A stretch of 64,000 nt of DNA from Sophora flavescens (lineage: Eukaryota; Streptophyta; Magnoliopsida; Fabales; Fabaceae): positions 233,853,879 through 233,917,878 of the forward strand of contig CM061062.1 of NCBI GenBank assembly GCA_030762895.1, in the 5' to 3' direction. The translations under genes and the position numbers were made by a program. The notes beneath the pieces are model-generated. The model made no database searches. It was given only the letters and a program-made list of their open reading frames with translations, and was not told where the DNA came from. Below are positions 24,469 through 34,681 of this stretch, one piece after another. How positions within the stretch are numbered: the stretch's first letter is position 1; every line of letters starts with the position of its first letter.

Positions 24469-24510
24469 ACTTGCACTGGGCTCACCCAAGTACTATCAGA
24501 GATGGGGTAT
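24469..24510. repeat. 42-bp target duplication, right copy
   Basis: Exact repeat of 17571-17612. Removing the element and one copy restores a continuous host RT reading. Confidence 0.85.
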
Positions 24511-25131
24511 ATGATACCCGCATGCAGGAGTTTTGTCACCTCCTTCTTTACCACATCCAGAATCACGGGATTGAGCCACCTTTGGGGCTGCCTAACTGGT
24601 TTAGCCCCATCCTCCAACAGAATCCTATGCATACATCTAGAGGGGCTAATTCCTGGGATGTCAGTCAAGGTCCAACCAATTGCCTTCTTGTGCTTCTTCA
24701 AGACCTCCAAAAGCTTAGCTTCCTAGTCAGAGTCAAGGTTGGAGGAGATTATCACCGGAAGTTTTTCATTCCCCTCTAAGTAAGCATACTTCAAATTTCC
24801 AGGAAGTGGCTTGAGCTCTAAGGAGGGTGACTTCTCAACAGATGGTATGTTTGGGGCAGCCGGGCTGTCAAGAACTTCAGCCGAGCAGACAGCTTCACTC
24901 ACACTATCACCCTACAAGGTAACATCACTCTCAGCACAAACAGCACAAGGGTTAGTGTTAGTACAGTCAGTACATGAATAAACATCATTAAAATCAGAAA
25001 TAGATGGAAAATCAACAACCAAGTCATCATAGGTGTCATCAACAATTTCAGAGAGCGACTCTATTAGAAAGACATAGTGCTCTTCCAAGGTGTGCTTCAT
25101 AGCATCGAAAATGTTGAATTTTGCCACAATG
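24469..25131 (-). pseudogene. pol: Athila-like protease-RT linker and RT N-terminus
   Basis: Reading leftward from 25131, one frame runs FGDIVAKFNIFDAMKH, an acidic linker, LPGNLKYAYL, AIGWTLTDIPGISPS and GIIYPISDSTWVSPVQ. These are hallmark stretches that lead into Athila RT. In-frame stops occur near 24909 and 24722. A frameshift near 25135 separates it from the protease. The gene continues beyond the gag-only insertion at 17612. It is a broken part of a single pol gene. Confidence 0.8.
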
Positions 25132-25776
25132 TCACCAAAATGTTGTCTTCGCCGTTTTCATAAACTGCCTGCCCAGAATGATTGGCGATCTGCTAGAATT
25201 TGTTTCCCCTGCCATGTCCAGAATGTAGAAATCAGCAGGGAAGATCAAATCATTAACCTGTACCAACACATCTTCTACCACTCCAACGGGGCGAGCATTG
25301 GTTCTGTTTGCCAATTGAATAGTGAGACCTGTATGTTGCAAAGGAACAAGATCAAGGTTGTTGAAGACAGAAGTGGGCATGACATTGATAGAAGCTCCCA
25401 AATCCAACATGCAATAGTCGAATTTACTGTCCCCAATGGTGCATGGAATAGCAAACGTTCCCGGATCCTTGCACTTCTGTGGCAGTGCCTGAGTGAGGGC
25501 AGAAACTGTAACCTTCTCAGGAGCAAATTTAGGTTGAATGAGGGCTGAAACATTTCGCCCCAAATTGACTCTCTCAGTACCCTTCAACCTCCTCTTGTGT
25601 GTGCACAAATCCTTCAGAAATTTTGCATATTTTGGAACCTGATTAATCACATCCAGGAGCGGAATGTTCACCGCCACCTTCCTGAACACATCTAGAATTT
25701 CCCTCTCCTTGTCTTCCCCATCAATCTTCTTATTTTTCTGCACTCTCTGTGGGAAGGGGATCGGTGGCACATACAC
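25132..25776 (-). pseudogene. pol: Athila-like aspartic protease region
   Basis: Encodes MLDLGASINVMPTSVF, in which DLGAS is the Athila-group form of the D-S/T-G catalytic motif of retroviral-type aspartic proteases. The flap-side motif SPIILGRQFMKTAKT follows. The protease would cut the Gag-Pol polyprotein. The upstream part (IPFPQR, NIPLLDVINQVPKYAKFLKDL) is the conserved link from Gag. The frame ends FW-stop next to a frameshift near 25135. Upstream, about 255 bp (25777-26031) joins it to Gag and is not open in one frame. Confidence 0.8.
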
Positions 25777-26031
25777 TCTCTCAGCTTCAACAACAACAGA
25801 AGGTTCAGGAGTTACCTCAACAGTTTCTTCATCTTTTTCAGGGGCTGCCTCTACAACTTCCCGGATCTCAAAGAAATGGCACTCACATTAGGATTTGGAG
25901 CATTAGAATTGAGGGTAGGAGCATTAGGATTCACCACTGTTTGTGCAGGTAGTTGGTTTGATCATTGAGCTTGCTGCATGGCATTCATCGAAGTGGCAAG
26001 CTGTCCAATCTGTGTCTGCAAGGCCTGAATA

Positions 26032-27273
26032 CTAGCATCCATTCGGCCCGAGATCTGTCCCAACTTGCTGCTGAAACTGAAGGTTTTGTGCAGCCATTTG
26101 CTTGATCATGTCCTCTAGTGAAGGTCCAGAAGATGTGGAGGTGGTCACTTGGGGAAAATTCTGTGGTGGTGCTATCAGCTGCTGTTGTGTGGATGAGCTC
26201 CCATACCGAAGGTTCGGATGATTCCTCCAGTTGGGATGATACTTATTCGTGGAAAGGTCAGGGATGCTGTACCGGTTCTGATTGTTGCCTTGATTGTAAA
26301 GATTGGCTGCATAAGCTTGAGGCAAATCAGTGACTGACTCTTCTTTCAGAATGGGGCATGCATCGGTCAGGTGCTCAGGATAACTACACATGCCACACAA
26401 CCTTGCCGGCTGAACCTTATCCATTTCCAGTTGCTTCACCAAAGAAGTGAGCTCATCAATTCTGGTTTCAAGGGCCTTGTTGGAAGAAGAACCTTGGATC
26501 TCATTTACACCCCTTGTCTCGACAGAGTTTCTTCTGGTTGTGAACTGCTGGGAGTTTAATGACATATTTTCAATCAATTGCTTGGCAGCAGCTGGGGTCT
26601 TATCAATGAGTGCTCCCCCACTAGCGGCATCCAAAATATTTCTGTCCATTGGGAGCAATCCCTCATAAAAATACTGAATAAGGAGCTGCTCAGAAATCTG
26701 GTGTTGAGGGCAGCTAGATACCAACTTCTTGAATCTCTCCCAGTACTCAGCCAATGACTCATTACCCTGTCTGATGCCACATATCTCCTTCCTGATTGAT
26801 GCAGCTCTGGAGGCAGGAAAGTATCTTTCTAGGAAAACCTTCTTCATATCATTCCAAGTTGTAACAGAATTTGGCTCCAAATAGTACAGTCAATCCTTTG
26901 CAGCGCCTTCAAGTGAGAATGGGAAGGCTCGCAATTTGATATGGTCTTCAGTTATGCCTTCCGGTCTCAAGGGTGTAGAGCAGACAACCTGGAATTCCTT
27001 CAAATGCTTATGTGGATCCTCACCTGCAAGACCACTAAATCTTGGCAACAAGTGTATTAAACCAGATTTAAGTTCAAAAGGAGCAACCACACCAGCATAC
27101 TCAATACACAACCCATTATAATTAACATCAGGGGCAGCAAGCTGTCTTAATGTTCGTTGATCAGCCATGTTATCAAGAACAATTTCAGAATCAGAATTAC
27201 TACTAGTGCTAGCCCGAATTGCTCTACGGCGTGTGTGCAGTGTTCTTTCAATTTCAGGGTCAAAATCACACAA
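26032..27273 (-). pseudogene. gag: Athila-like Gag, one in-frame stop
   Basis: Minus-strand gag of the host element, one frame broken by TGA at about 26887-26889, where relatives have Trp. The first part ends FPFSLEGAAKD. After the stop come TTWNDMKKVFLERYFP (retrotransposon gag domain), ESLAEYWERFKKLVSSCP and a zinc-knuckle-like CGMC..PEHLTDAC. A Gln/Asn-rich tail follows. The N-terminus lies about 70 bp from the primer site, as in intact elements. TGG to TGA is a single transition, as expected from decay of methylated DNA. Confidence 0.82.
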
Positions 27274-27342
27274 GTTAGAACAAGTAGACCTAGTAGCCTG
27301 ACTAATTCAACAGAAAAATAATGCGAAAATAACAAACAAGAG

Positions 27343-27360
27343 TCCCCGGCAACGGCGCCA
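27343..27360 (-). other. Primer-binding site (tRNA-Asp type), Athila-like element
   Basis: Minus strand reads TGGCGCCGTTGCCGGGGA four bases from the LTR edge at 27365. Its position fixes the LTR boundary and orientation. Confidence 0.85.
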
Positions 27361-27364
27361 ATTT

Positions 27365-28681
27365 TGACGCGCTGTCGCGCACGCATCAAAAAGAAGAGCG
27401 GTTTGTAAAACTGTAGTGAGGGTGCGATAACTCGGGTATCGTCTCTCGCGGACTCTTGTAGTGTTATTTGCAGAAATTCAGTTTTCTTGGGGGGGGGGGG
27501 GGGGTGGGTTGGTTGGTTTGAAATTGATTAAGAAAAACAGAACAAAACAGAACAATTTAAGTGGTTATCAAATAAGACAAAGACGATCAATCTGCTGTTC
27601 AGTTTCCCACCATCATCGGTTCATGTAATTCCATGCCCTAAGCAGATTCTAATCCCTCTTCGATTGTAGCATCGATTAACAAGCGAAATTGACGCTACGG
27701 GACATATGTTCCTAATTCCGAATTAAGCAAACGGATGAAGCCCTTCGTGAATTAAGCAAACACGAATTGAACGCACACGAATTAAGCAAACGCGATTGAG
27801 TTTAGGAACATAAAATCATCGAAAATAAATCAACACTAATTCAATACAAACTGAATTAAGCAAACAGAGAATAACGAATAGCATTGAAAGAGAGAAGAAA
27901 ATTCAATCGGGAATTACAAGACCTCAAGTGTCGGCGGAAGCCGATTACAGCAGATTAACATAGGGAGATTAGTTCTCCATCAAAAACGCAATACAATCAG
28001 AGAAATTCGTAAACAAGGATTAGCAAAAGATGCCCACTAATATGCCCTAAACAGCAATTATAGCTTCAGAATCTGCGCACGCTCGCGAGGCGAATATTAA
28101 CATGGCGCCAGTTCAAATTTGGGATCTCGCGAGGAGAGATGATTCCTCGCGAGGCGAGACTTCAAAATCTGGTTTGTCACAGCCGTGATTCCTATCACGG
28201 CCAGGTCGTGATTACTTCTGACTTTGGGTGCTTATTTGTCATGGCCGTGACCTTCATCACGGCTAGGCCGTGATGGTCTATGTCCTCCAGGGTCTTCTCT
28301 TCACGCCCGTGATGGTTATCACGGGCTGAGTGTGATGCTTTCTGACTTCCAGGCTCGCGAGGCGAGACATGATTCGCGAGGCGAGGAAGAGAAGATGACA
28401 ATTCTGGCACAGGCTGATCTCCAGTCTCGCGGGGCGAGTACTTCCAGTATTGCAATTTCCACTGTTTCATTCATTCCCTGGACTCTAAGTTAACCTGAAA
28501 ACATGAAATAGCCATAAGTGCTTTATTTGACTCAAAACTGGATAAATTACCCTAAAACTACTTAAGGGACTCAAAACCTTGCTTGAGGACAATCAAGTCT
28601 AATTTGGGCGAAAACGAGATATAATTGGCATAAAACCACAGTCATACTAGTCATAAAACTAGATGAGCCAGAGGCTTATCA
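27365..28681 (-). mobile_element. 5' LTR of the Athila-like element
   Basis: This 1317-bp LTR starts (minus) TGATAAGCCTCTGGC at 28681 and ends at 27365. Around 28080-28435 it holds five or six CTCGCGAGGCGAG-type motifs and three pairs of ATCACGGC..GCCGTGAT palindromes. Near 27620-27900 AATTAAGCAAAC-type phrases recur. A 16-base G run lies at 27489-27504. The other LTR of this element lies outside the window. The flank at 28682 is copia RT sequence. Confidence 0.83.
28080..28435. repeat. CpG palindromic module array in the Athila-like LTR
   Basis: Both module classes are present: GCTCGCGAGGCGA (near 28082, 28150, 28352, 28374) and ATCACGGC/GCCGTGAT pairs (near 28180-28330). This is the link between the Athila-like LTR, the gag-only element and the solo LTR. 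Confidence 0.7.
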
Positions 28682-29058
28682 ATAAACATGGTTTGGAAAA
28701 TCATTTATTTCAAAGCCTGGTGGTTGACCGACATATACTTCTTCTTGTATAAAACCATTAAAGAATGCACTCTTAACATCCATTTGATATAATTTGAAAT
28801 TCATGATACATGCAAATGCTAGCAACATTCTTATAGCTTCTAGCCTAGCCACAGGAGCATAAGTTTCATCATAGTCTATGCCTTCTTCCTGATCATATCA
28901 TTTAGCTACTAATCTATCTTTGTTCCTAATTATAATGCCATTCTCATCAAGTTTGTTCCTAAACACCCATTTTGTACCAATTATCTGTTTATCCTTGGGT
29001 TTTGGAACAAGTTCCCAAACTTTGTTTCTTTCAAACTGATTTAATTCTTCTTTCTACT
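28682..29058 (-). pseudogene. pol: Copia-D RT fragment
   Basis: Minus-strand Ty1/copia RT, N-terminal part: ELNQFERNKVWELVPKPKDK, GTKWVFRNKLDENGII, EEGIDYDETYAPVARLEA and FKLYQMDVKSAFFNG. A stop replaces Gly or a neighbour after RLVAK near 28900. It is cut at 28682 by the Athila-like LTR; the catalytic YVDD block is not in the window. It is joined on its 5' side to a truncated integrase by a deletion near 29052-29062. Confidence 0.75.
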
Positions 29059-29700
29059 ACTCCATTTGTTGTGGAGTTCTAGGAGCTGAAAAATTATGTT
29101 GAATGCCATACTCATCACAAAAGTTGTCAAATTCCTCATTTTGGAATTCACCTCCATGATCACTCCATATAGAAACAATTTTCATTTCTTTTTCATTTTG
29201 TACAAGTTTGGCCAATTCCTTAAAAGTAGAAAAAGCATTATTTTGTGTGCTAAGAACATGTCCAAGTATATCTGGAGAAATCATCCACTATTACTAAGGC
29301 ATACAAGTTTCCACCAAAGCTTTTGGTTCTAGATGGACCAAATAAATCCATGTGCAAAAGTTGAAAAGGTCTAGTTGTTGAAACAATGTTCTTAGGTTTG
29401 AAAGAGACCTTTACTTGCTTTCCCTTTTGATATGCATCACATAGTCCATCTTTCACAAATTTCAGTTTTGGTAATCCATCCACAAGATTTTTAGAAATTA
29501 GTTTGTTTAAGTGGTTCATGTGGATATGTGGAACCCTTCTATTCCATAACCAATTCTCTTCTTCTTTTGAAATTAGACAACATGCATTATTTGAAGAGAT
29601 ATTATCTAAGTCAAGCATATAGATATTATCTATCCTATGGGCAATCAGTTTCAGATTTGCATCATTCTGATTTTCTATCATACAGCTATTGGAGTTGAAT
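29059..29700 (-). pseudogene. pol: Copia-D protease end and integrase, truncated
   Basis: Encodes RIDNIYMLDLDN, an HHCC-type zinc region (NWLWNRRVPHIHMNHL ... LCDAYQKGKQV, with the first Cys kept and the second changed to Tyr), the first integrase Asp in LHMDLFGPSRTKSFGG and the second in SDHGGEFQNE. It stops at RTPQQ. The third catalytic Glu (VVERKN block) and everything to the RT start are deleted. It could not encode an active integrase. The closest match in the window is Copia-A/Copia-C. Confidence 0.75.
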
Positions 29701-29862
29701 TTTACCTTGTAACTTTTCTATCATTCAGATTTTCTATTATAAAGCTATCAAGACCACTTGCCTCGAGGAATATTAACATCCTTTCTTTCCAATACATATA
29801 GGCAGTGCCATTGAATGCAGGGGGTCTTGCTAGAGAAGCCCCTTCTCCCAAGATGTCATTTG
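29690..29862 (-). pseudogene. gag: Copia-D Gag N-terminus
   Basis: The first about 43 codons, MDSNDILGEGASLARPP and YMYWKERMLIFLEASGLD, match the Gag start of Copia-A and Copia-C. The frame then passes straight into the protease-integrase boundary, so nearly all of gag and the protease core are missing. The junction holds two similar copies of ATAGAAAATCNGAATGAT, which may have guided the deletion. Confidence 0.7.
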
Positions 29863-29904
29863 AATCCATCCTCTTAAGCTGTTAGGCTTTACACAAGAGT
29901 GAAA

Positions 29905-29916
29905 GCTCTGATGCCA
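29905..29916 (-). other. Copia-D primer-binding site
   Basis: Minus strand reads TGGCATCAGAGC, one change from the initiator tRNA-Met site TGGTATCAGAGC, two bases from the LTR end at 29919. Confidence 0.7.
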
Positions 29917-29918
29917 CT

Positions 29919-29990
29919 TGTTGGTTATGGCTTCTAATACTCAAGGAGGGGAGGAGGGCGGGGTTGAATTGAGTATGTGTTATTTTAAAA
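29919..29990 (-). mobile_element. Copia-D 5' LTR end (truncated)
   Basis: The minus strand ends CTCCTTGAGTATTAGAAGCC then CATAACCAACA, like the tail of the Copia-C LTR (TCTTGAGTCGTTGAAGCC..AACAACA). Similarity fades past about 29990, so most of this LTR is missing or unrecognisable. Confidence 0.55.
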
Positions 29991-31073
29991 CGGTGAATGA
30001 CGAGGAGCAGATGGCGGTGAATGACGAGGAGCGATAGGTAGAAAACGGTGGCTGGTGACAAGATTCCCCAATCTGCATACTCCAACGTCTTCTTGTTCTG
30101 CACTCATGAAGGGGAGAAAGCAATAGCGGCGGACGGCGGCGAAGGATACTACTGCATTTAGCACTTCGCATATCATGTTTTGCACTATTTGTAATATGTG
30201 TACATGTGATGGAGGGTGGTTTTCATTTCTTGTTGGTGGTCAATAAGAAATATAGATGCTTGGAAAATGAAATTGAACCAAACGATCTATACAAGATAAT
30301 GTTATTTCTTTAGAAAAATAAATATGCATTTGTGAAGGTTCAGTTCAAAGATCGATGGCACCCAATATGAGGTATACTTATATATTCTTTAGCAATTAGC
30401 AAACATCTTGGGAGGAAAATTGTCTGTGGGAAGCAGGTTATCTTGTGTAGCCACCATGCTCCGCCGTGAGCCGCGAGCAGTTTGCCACCGTTCATCGCCG
30501 TGAGCGGCAGGCAATTTGCCACCGTTCATCGCCGTTAGTCGCACGTCGTTCACTACGGTCCAGAGTTTGTTTAGGGAAGATGCAGTAGTGGACAATTTTG
30601 AGATTTGTTATTTTTTAAAAAATTAAAATTATTTAAAAATATGAACTAATCTAAAGTGAGTGGGCTCACTTTAGAGGAGCCAGATCGGGGGGAAGGGACG
30701 GAAATCTAAAACAATAGCATTAGGAGACACCCTTTTTTCTTTTGAGCCACCCTTTCTATCTTCTTCATTTTGGAACCACACCTAATTTGGCCGACGCTAA
30801 TTGTTGTTTTTCTTGTAGTGCATGGGGTCGAGTTTCCTGTGACCGCTGTTTCCTTTTTAAAAAAACAATTTAAAATTAAAAAAAACAACAAAATAGTTTT
30901 CTTAACTTTTTTAGTCCCTTGTTTAAACAAACAAAAATCTTCTAAAAAATAAGAAATAAAAATAAAAATATTTTTTAAGCAAAAAAAATCTTGATTTCAC
31001 GAAAAAATATATGACATTAATGTATAATTATAATAAAAAATAATAATAAAATGTTTTCAATTTATTTTTTTAA
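29991..31073. other. AT-rich DNA without a recognised gene
   Basis: Contains GGTGAATGACGAGGAGC twice (about 29993 and 30020) and TTTGCCACCGTTCATCGCCG twice (about 30480-30535), both short direct repeats in GC-rich islands. A perfect 10-bp inverted repeat (CTAAAGTGAG / CTCACTTTAG, 4-bp loop) lies at 30651-30674. The rest is A/T homopolymer-rich. No ORF here has recognisable protein features. Confidence 0.6.
30651..30674. repeat. Perfect 10-bp inverted repeat with 4-bp loop
   Basis: CTAAAGTGAG, TGGG, CTCACTTTAG. No U-tract follows and it is not near a gene, so I do not call it a terminator. It may be the remains of a small transposon end. Confidence 0.5.
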
Positions 31074-31531
31074 GAGCAATTTCAATGCTGATTTCTTATA
31101 AAGGGTTGCTTAACCTTAAGCAACCGTTGCTTAAATTTTTCGAGCATCGGAGCTGTCTGAGGTGGATAGATTTTTTTAGAGAATGTTTAGAGAAATTTTG
31201 AGGGAGTGAAGAGCTCGATAAAAAATGGACTTGGGCCTCAAATAGGTGTACCGTGGAAGATTCTAGACACAACAAAGAGAGAATTGAGTGAGAATTTTTT
31301 TTGAATCAGAAATGAGATTGACTGATTGTTTAAATAAATGAATTAATCTTTTAAGATAAAATAAATTCAAGTGGAGATTAAAAAGAATAAAATATTGGGT
31401 TGTTTAAGGGTTGTTTACTTCATGCAGTATTGGAGTAAAAAATGGATGAGTTGTTTAAATATGATGTGGCATAGGGGGTCCATTAAAGTAATTAAAGTGG
31501 GTTGCTTATCTCCTTAGCATTGGAGATGCTC
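31074..31531. mobile_element. Tourist-like (PIF/Harbinger) MITE
   Basis: This 458-bp element has ends GAGCAATTTCAATGCT and, inverted, GAGCATCTCCAATGCT, flanked by TAA on both sides (31071-31073, 31532-31534). GAGCATCTCCAATG ends with a 3-bp TAA/TTA duplication are typical of Tourist-like MITEs (family knowledge). It has no transposase. An inner inverted motif GGTTGCTTAACC is near 31116. Confidence 0.75.
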
Positions 31532-31534
31532 TAA

Positions 31535-31941
31535 CAAAATATTATATTAAAAAAAAAAAACTTTTGAATTCACGCGACAATCTACAACGTCGATGTATAA
31601 ATTTTCATCATCATATTGTATGTGTTGTAAGGGTTTATCGTATAGCACTGCTATCTTGGACCCCGTGCAAGAGTGAATTTATTTCGAAATAATATCCATT
31701 TTCAAAATTATTTTCAAAATTAAAATCAACTCACCAATTAAGAGGTTTGTTTAAGAACTTTTGAGTTTCCCATCGCACCCAGAAATACGTAACCGCATAA
31801 TCAATCATCCTATGATGCCCAAACTTAATTTTCTCTTTTGTTGTGTTTATCTTTTTTATTATTATTTCATGAGTGGGGTAAAATAAATATTTTCAAAAGT
31901 TATTAAAATTCTTGTACACAATTAACTCGCGGTACCATTTT
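31535..31941. other. AT-rich DNA, nothing recognised
   Basis: No ORF, repeat family or RNA gene was recognised in this 400-bp stretch. It contains an A12 run near 31549 and ends before the minus-strand ORF. Confidence 0.5.
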
Positions 31942-32148
31942 TTAATGGATGATATAAGATGCTAACAACTTCCCAACCGGTAACCTCCACACATTTGGCA
32001 GCATATCCTTTGATAACATTAAACTTGATATTTCTGTCACTGAGGAAACGTCCTGTATAAGACAAAGATCCATATCCGTTCCGTCACTTGCAGCCCCTTC
32101 CTTGTTAAAAATATCCGCCAACGACAGCCCTTCAAGGTTAATCTCCAT
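31942..32148 (-). CDS. Short ORF of unknown function with a leader-like upstream region
   Basis: A 68-codon ORF starting MEINLEGLSLADIFNKEG, acidic and not repetitive. The start at 32148 has a good plant context (GACCATGGAG) and is preceded on the minus strand by a CT-rich, TCTGAGAG-rich stretch (about 32160-32215) that resembles a 5' untranslated leader. I do not recognise the protein. It ends at a stop after LLASYIIH with no obvious partner exon, so it could be a first exon of a lost gene, a captured gene fragment or chance. A longer in-frame start exists at 32172 (MFLFFFLT) but is less likely. AT-rich duplicated DNA lies upstream. Confidence 0.3.
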   Translation of the reverse strand: MEINLEGLSLADIFNKEGAASDGTDMDLCLIQDVSSVTEISSLMLSKDMLPNVWRLPVGKLLASYIIH

Positions 32149-32228
32149 GGTCAGAAAAAAGAACAAGAACAAAGACTCTCAGATCAAGAGAGAAGCAGAA
32201 CTCTCAGAACGAGAGAAATATCTAATTC

Positions 32229-32423
32229 AAATTATTTTAATACTATATATTTAATAAAATTTATTTATAAAAGATTTTACTATTCTAAATGGTTTTATTA
32301 ATCCGAACCAAAAAAAATGATTTTATTAATAAAATTTACTATATATTTAAATGATCGAAAATAGAATTTATTTTAAAATTACATACAATTAATTATCCTA
32401 CATGATTTAATCAATAATTAATA
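32229..32423. repeat. Duplicated segment, copy A, part 1
   Basis: AT-rich sequence matching 34271-34470, with shared phrases such as ATTATTTTAATACTAT and ATTAATAAAATTTACTAT. It is split from part 2 by the Mutator-like element. The last nine bases are that element's target duplication. Confidence 0.7.
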
Positions 32424-33512
32424 GGCTAAAAATGTACTTTTAGTCCCTTTAACTTTTTCAGTTTGGCGAAATTGGTCCCCACATTTTATTTTTGGTGAAT
32501 TTAGTCCTTCAATTTTTCCAATCTTGTAATAATGATCCTTCCCTCATCTTTCCATCCGAAAATTAATAGAAGTAGACTAGGCGGCACTAGGTCTGCCATG
32601 TGGATCCAAGTGGCGTCCTAACTAGCATATGATATTTAAAAAATAAATAATTAAATAATTTTAATATATTAAAATTACAATAACTTATTTTATTATAAAA
32701 CTTGGTAAAAGATGGTGTATGCTCAGTAACTCATTTTCCTGCTCCAATGGAAAATTCTATATGTGCATAACTGCAGATCTCGTTATTTGCCCCAGTTTTC
32801 TTACAATTGTATTTCTAAGAACACAATACACAAACACTAGTTAAAAATACATTTTGCAAAACAAAATTAACACCATCATTCGGTGGAACATTAGCAACAT
32901 CCTATCTGCAAAATAAAATTACAGAGGGAATGGCATTTGACAATGATAAGAAACTGAGGTATTAGTGCCTTCATCCGCCAATATATCAGCAAAGCAAAAT
33001 CACTTCTTTTTTCAGAAAATCCAACAGAAGGATGGGGAAAAGAAAAAAAAGAAATCCCAAAATCTGCCCTCCAGTGCCTTGTCCGGTCATGCTTCGGTGC
33101 ACAACCCCCCCCATCCGGGCCACACCTCTACCGCACCATACCCCAACACGTCCAATCCCGCCTCCGCCACTTTCCTCCACTAACCTCCAACTCATCCGTT
33201 CATGGTCAATGGTCGGTCGGTGGTGGACAATCATTAAGAATGAGGCTTATGGGTCATTGTCATAGGGTGTGGTGGGTGCCTAACCTAGATATGCAAATTG
33301 AAGTTTGGACGAAGGTTGAAGAAGCTTCACAATTATTATTAAATTTTAATGTTTTAATTATTTATTATACTAATTATTAAATTATTTTATTAATTTCTTA
33401 AATATCACTAGCTTATCACGTGGAAGACCTTTTGCCACCTAGTCTACTTCTGTTAATGGAGGGACCAATCGGCAAACTGAAAAAGTTAAGGGATTAAAAG
33501 TACATTTTAGTT
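32424..33512. mobile_element. Mutator-like MITE with long terminal inverted repeats
   Basis: A 1089-bp element whose ends form an inverted repeat of about 50 bp: left GGCTAAAAATGTACTTTTAG..., right (inverted) AACTAAAATGTACTTTTAAT..., both followed by CCCTTAACTTTTTCAGTTTG-like sequence. Flanking TAATTAATA occurs at 32415-32423 and 33513-33521, a 9-bp duplication as for Mutator-like elements. A related copy without the insertion (around 34465) supports the boundaries. ORFs inside (about 32965-33265) look like low-complexity Pro/His and Gly-rich frames and are not transposase. Confidence 0.75.
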
Positions 33513-33720
33513 TAATTAATAATAACATTAATTTTATATTAAATTTCGCCTCCTTAAAAATACCAAATTACCCATGGGTTATCAAATTAAGATTGATGGC
33601 TTTATTTCATCGATCCCTTTCTTAATAAAAAGTTAGATTCTAATATTTTCATTCAATTGAATTTAAACCCAATGTGAATATCCAATTTTGTTACGTTGCT
33701 CTTTTTTTATTTTATTAAGA
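33513..33720. repeat. Duplicated segment, copy A, part 2
   Basis: Continues copy A after the Mutator-like element and matches about 34470-34681, with shared phrases such as GGGTTATCAAATTAAGATTG and CCCTTTCTTAATAAAAAG. Confidence 0.7.
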
Positions 33721-34270
33721 AATACTCATTGGCTTAATTATTTTTAACTTTAGGCCAAGTAGCAGTGCGAAAAAACTTTGTAGATAACAACAAGCAAATA
33801 ATAATGGCCTGTGGAGTTGTGGGTTTGGGCCGAAGTCTTAAAGAAGGAGAATAGGGTAATAGCATAAGCATTAGGATTGGAAAGTAGAAAATCAGAAGAA
33901 TCAAAGTGTACAGGGAATAAGGAGAGACAAGAGAGAGAATGCATGAAAATGACAATAATATTTAATTTTTTCCAAATATTTTGCAATATGTAAAAAAAAA
34001 AAAAGTTTCTTGATTCTATTGGGTGTATATGTTTGCTATACTATAATATAAAATATCAAAATATTGGGAATAAAATTTATTCTAAAATTTCATGCAATTA
34101 ATTATTACTATGATATACAATATAAAAATATTAAGAATATAACTTATTCTAAAACTGCAAACAATTATTATTAATCAATCAATAATTAATTATAGAATTG
34201 ATTTTTTTATTGAATGTTTGACTATGTACTATATATTTCATAAAATTTTTATTATATTAGTTTTATAGTT
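33721..34270. other. AT-rich spacer between duplicated segments
   Basis: No gene recognised. The minus-strand ORFs at 33734-33986 translate AT-rich DNA into Leu/Ser/Tyr-rich peptides without domain features. Confidence 0.5.
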
Positions 34271-34681
34271 TAAATTATTTTAATACTATCATTTTAATTA
34301 AATTAATTTATAAATATTTTACTATTCTAAACGATTTTATTAATGTTTCAGTAAAAAAAAAGATTTTATTAATAAAATTTACTATACGTTTAAATGATTT
34401 TAAATGATCAGGAATATAATTTATTATAAAATTGCATACAATTAATTATCCTAAATGATTCAATCAATAATTAATTATAGTATTAATTTTATATTAAATT
34501 TCCCCTCCTTAAATTACCAAATTACCAAAGGGTTATCAAATTAAGATTGGTGGCTTTATTTCGTGGATCCCTTTCTTAATAAAAAGTTAGATTCCTATTA
34601 TTTCAACCATTTTCATTCAATTGAATTTAAGCCCAATGTGAATACCCAATTTTGTCCGATTGCTCTTTTTTTTTATTAAGA
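34271..34681. repeat. Duplicated segment, copy B (without the MITE)
   Basis: About 410 bp homologous to copy A, but with no Mutator-like element at the matching point near 34465-34475, where it reads AATAATTAATTATAG. It therefore represents the pre-insertion state. Similarity is clear but imperfect, with substitutions and small indels. Confidence 0.7.

Noticed and set aside
30651..30674. Transcription terminator hairpin
   Set aside because: No T-run follows, and bacterial-type terminators do not apply to nuclear plant DNA.
32965..33265. Pro/His-rich and Gly-rich ORFs in both strands of the Mutator-like MITE
   Set aside because: Low complexity, overlapping opposite frames and no transposase motif.
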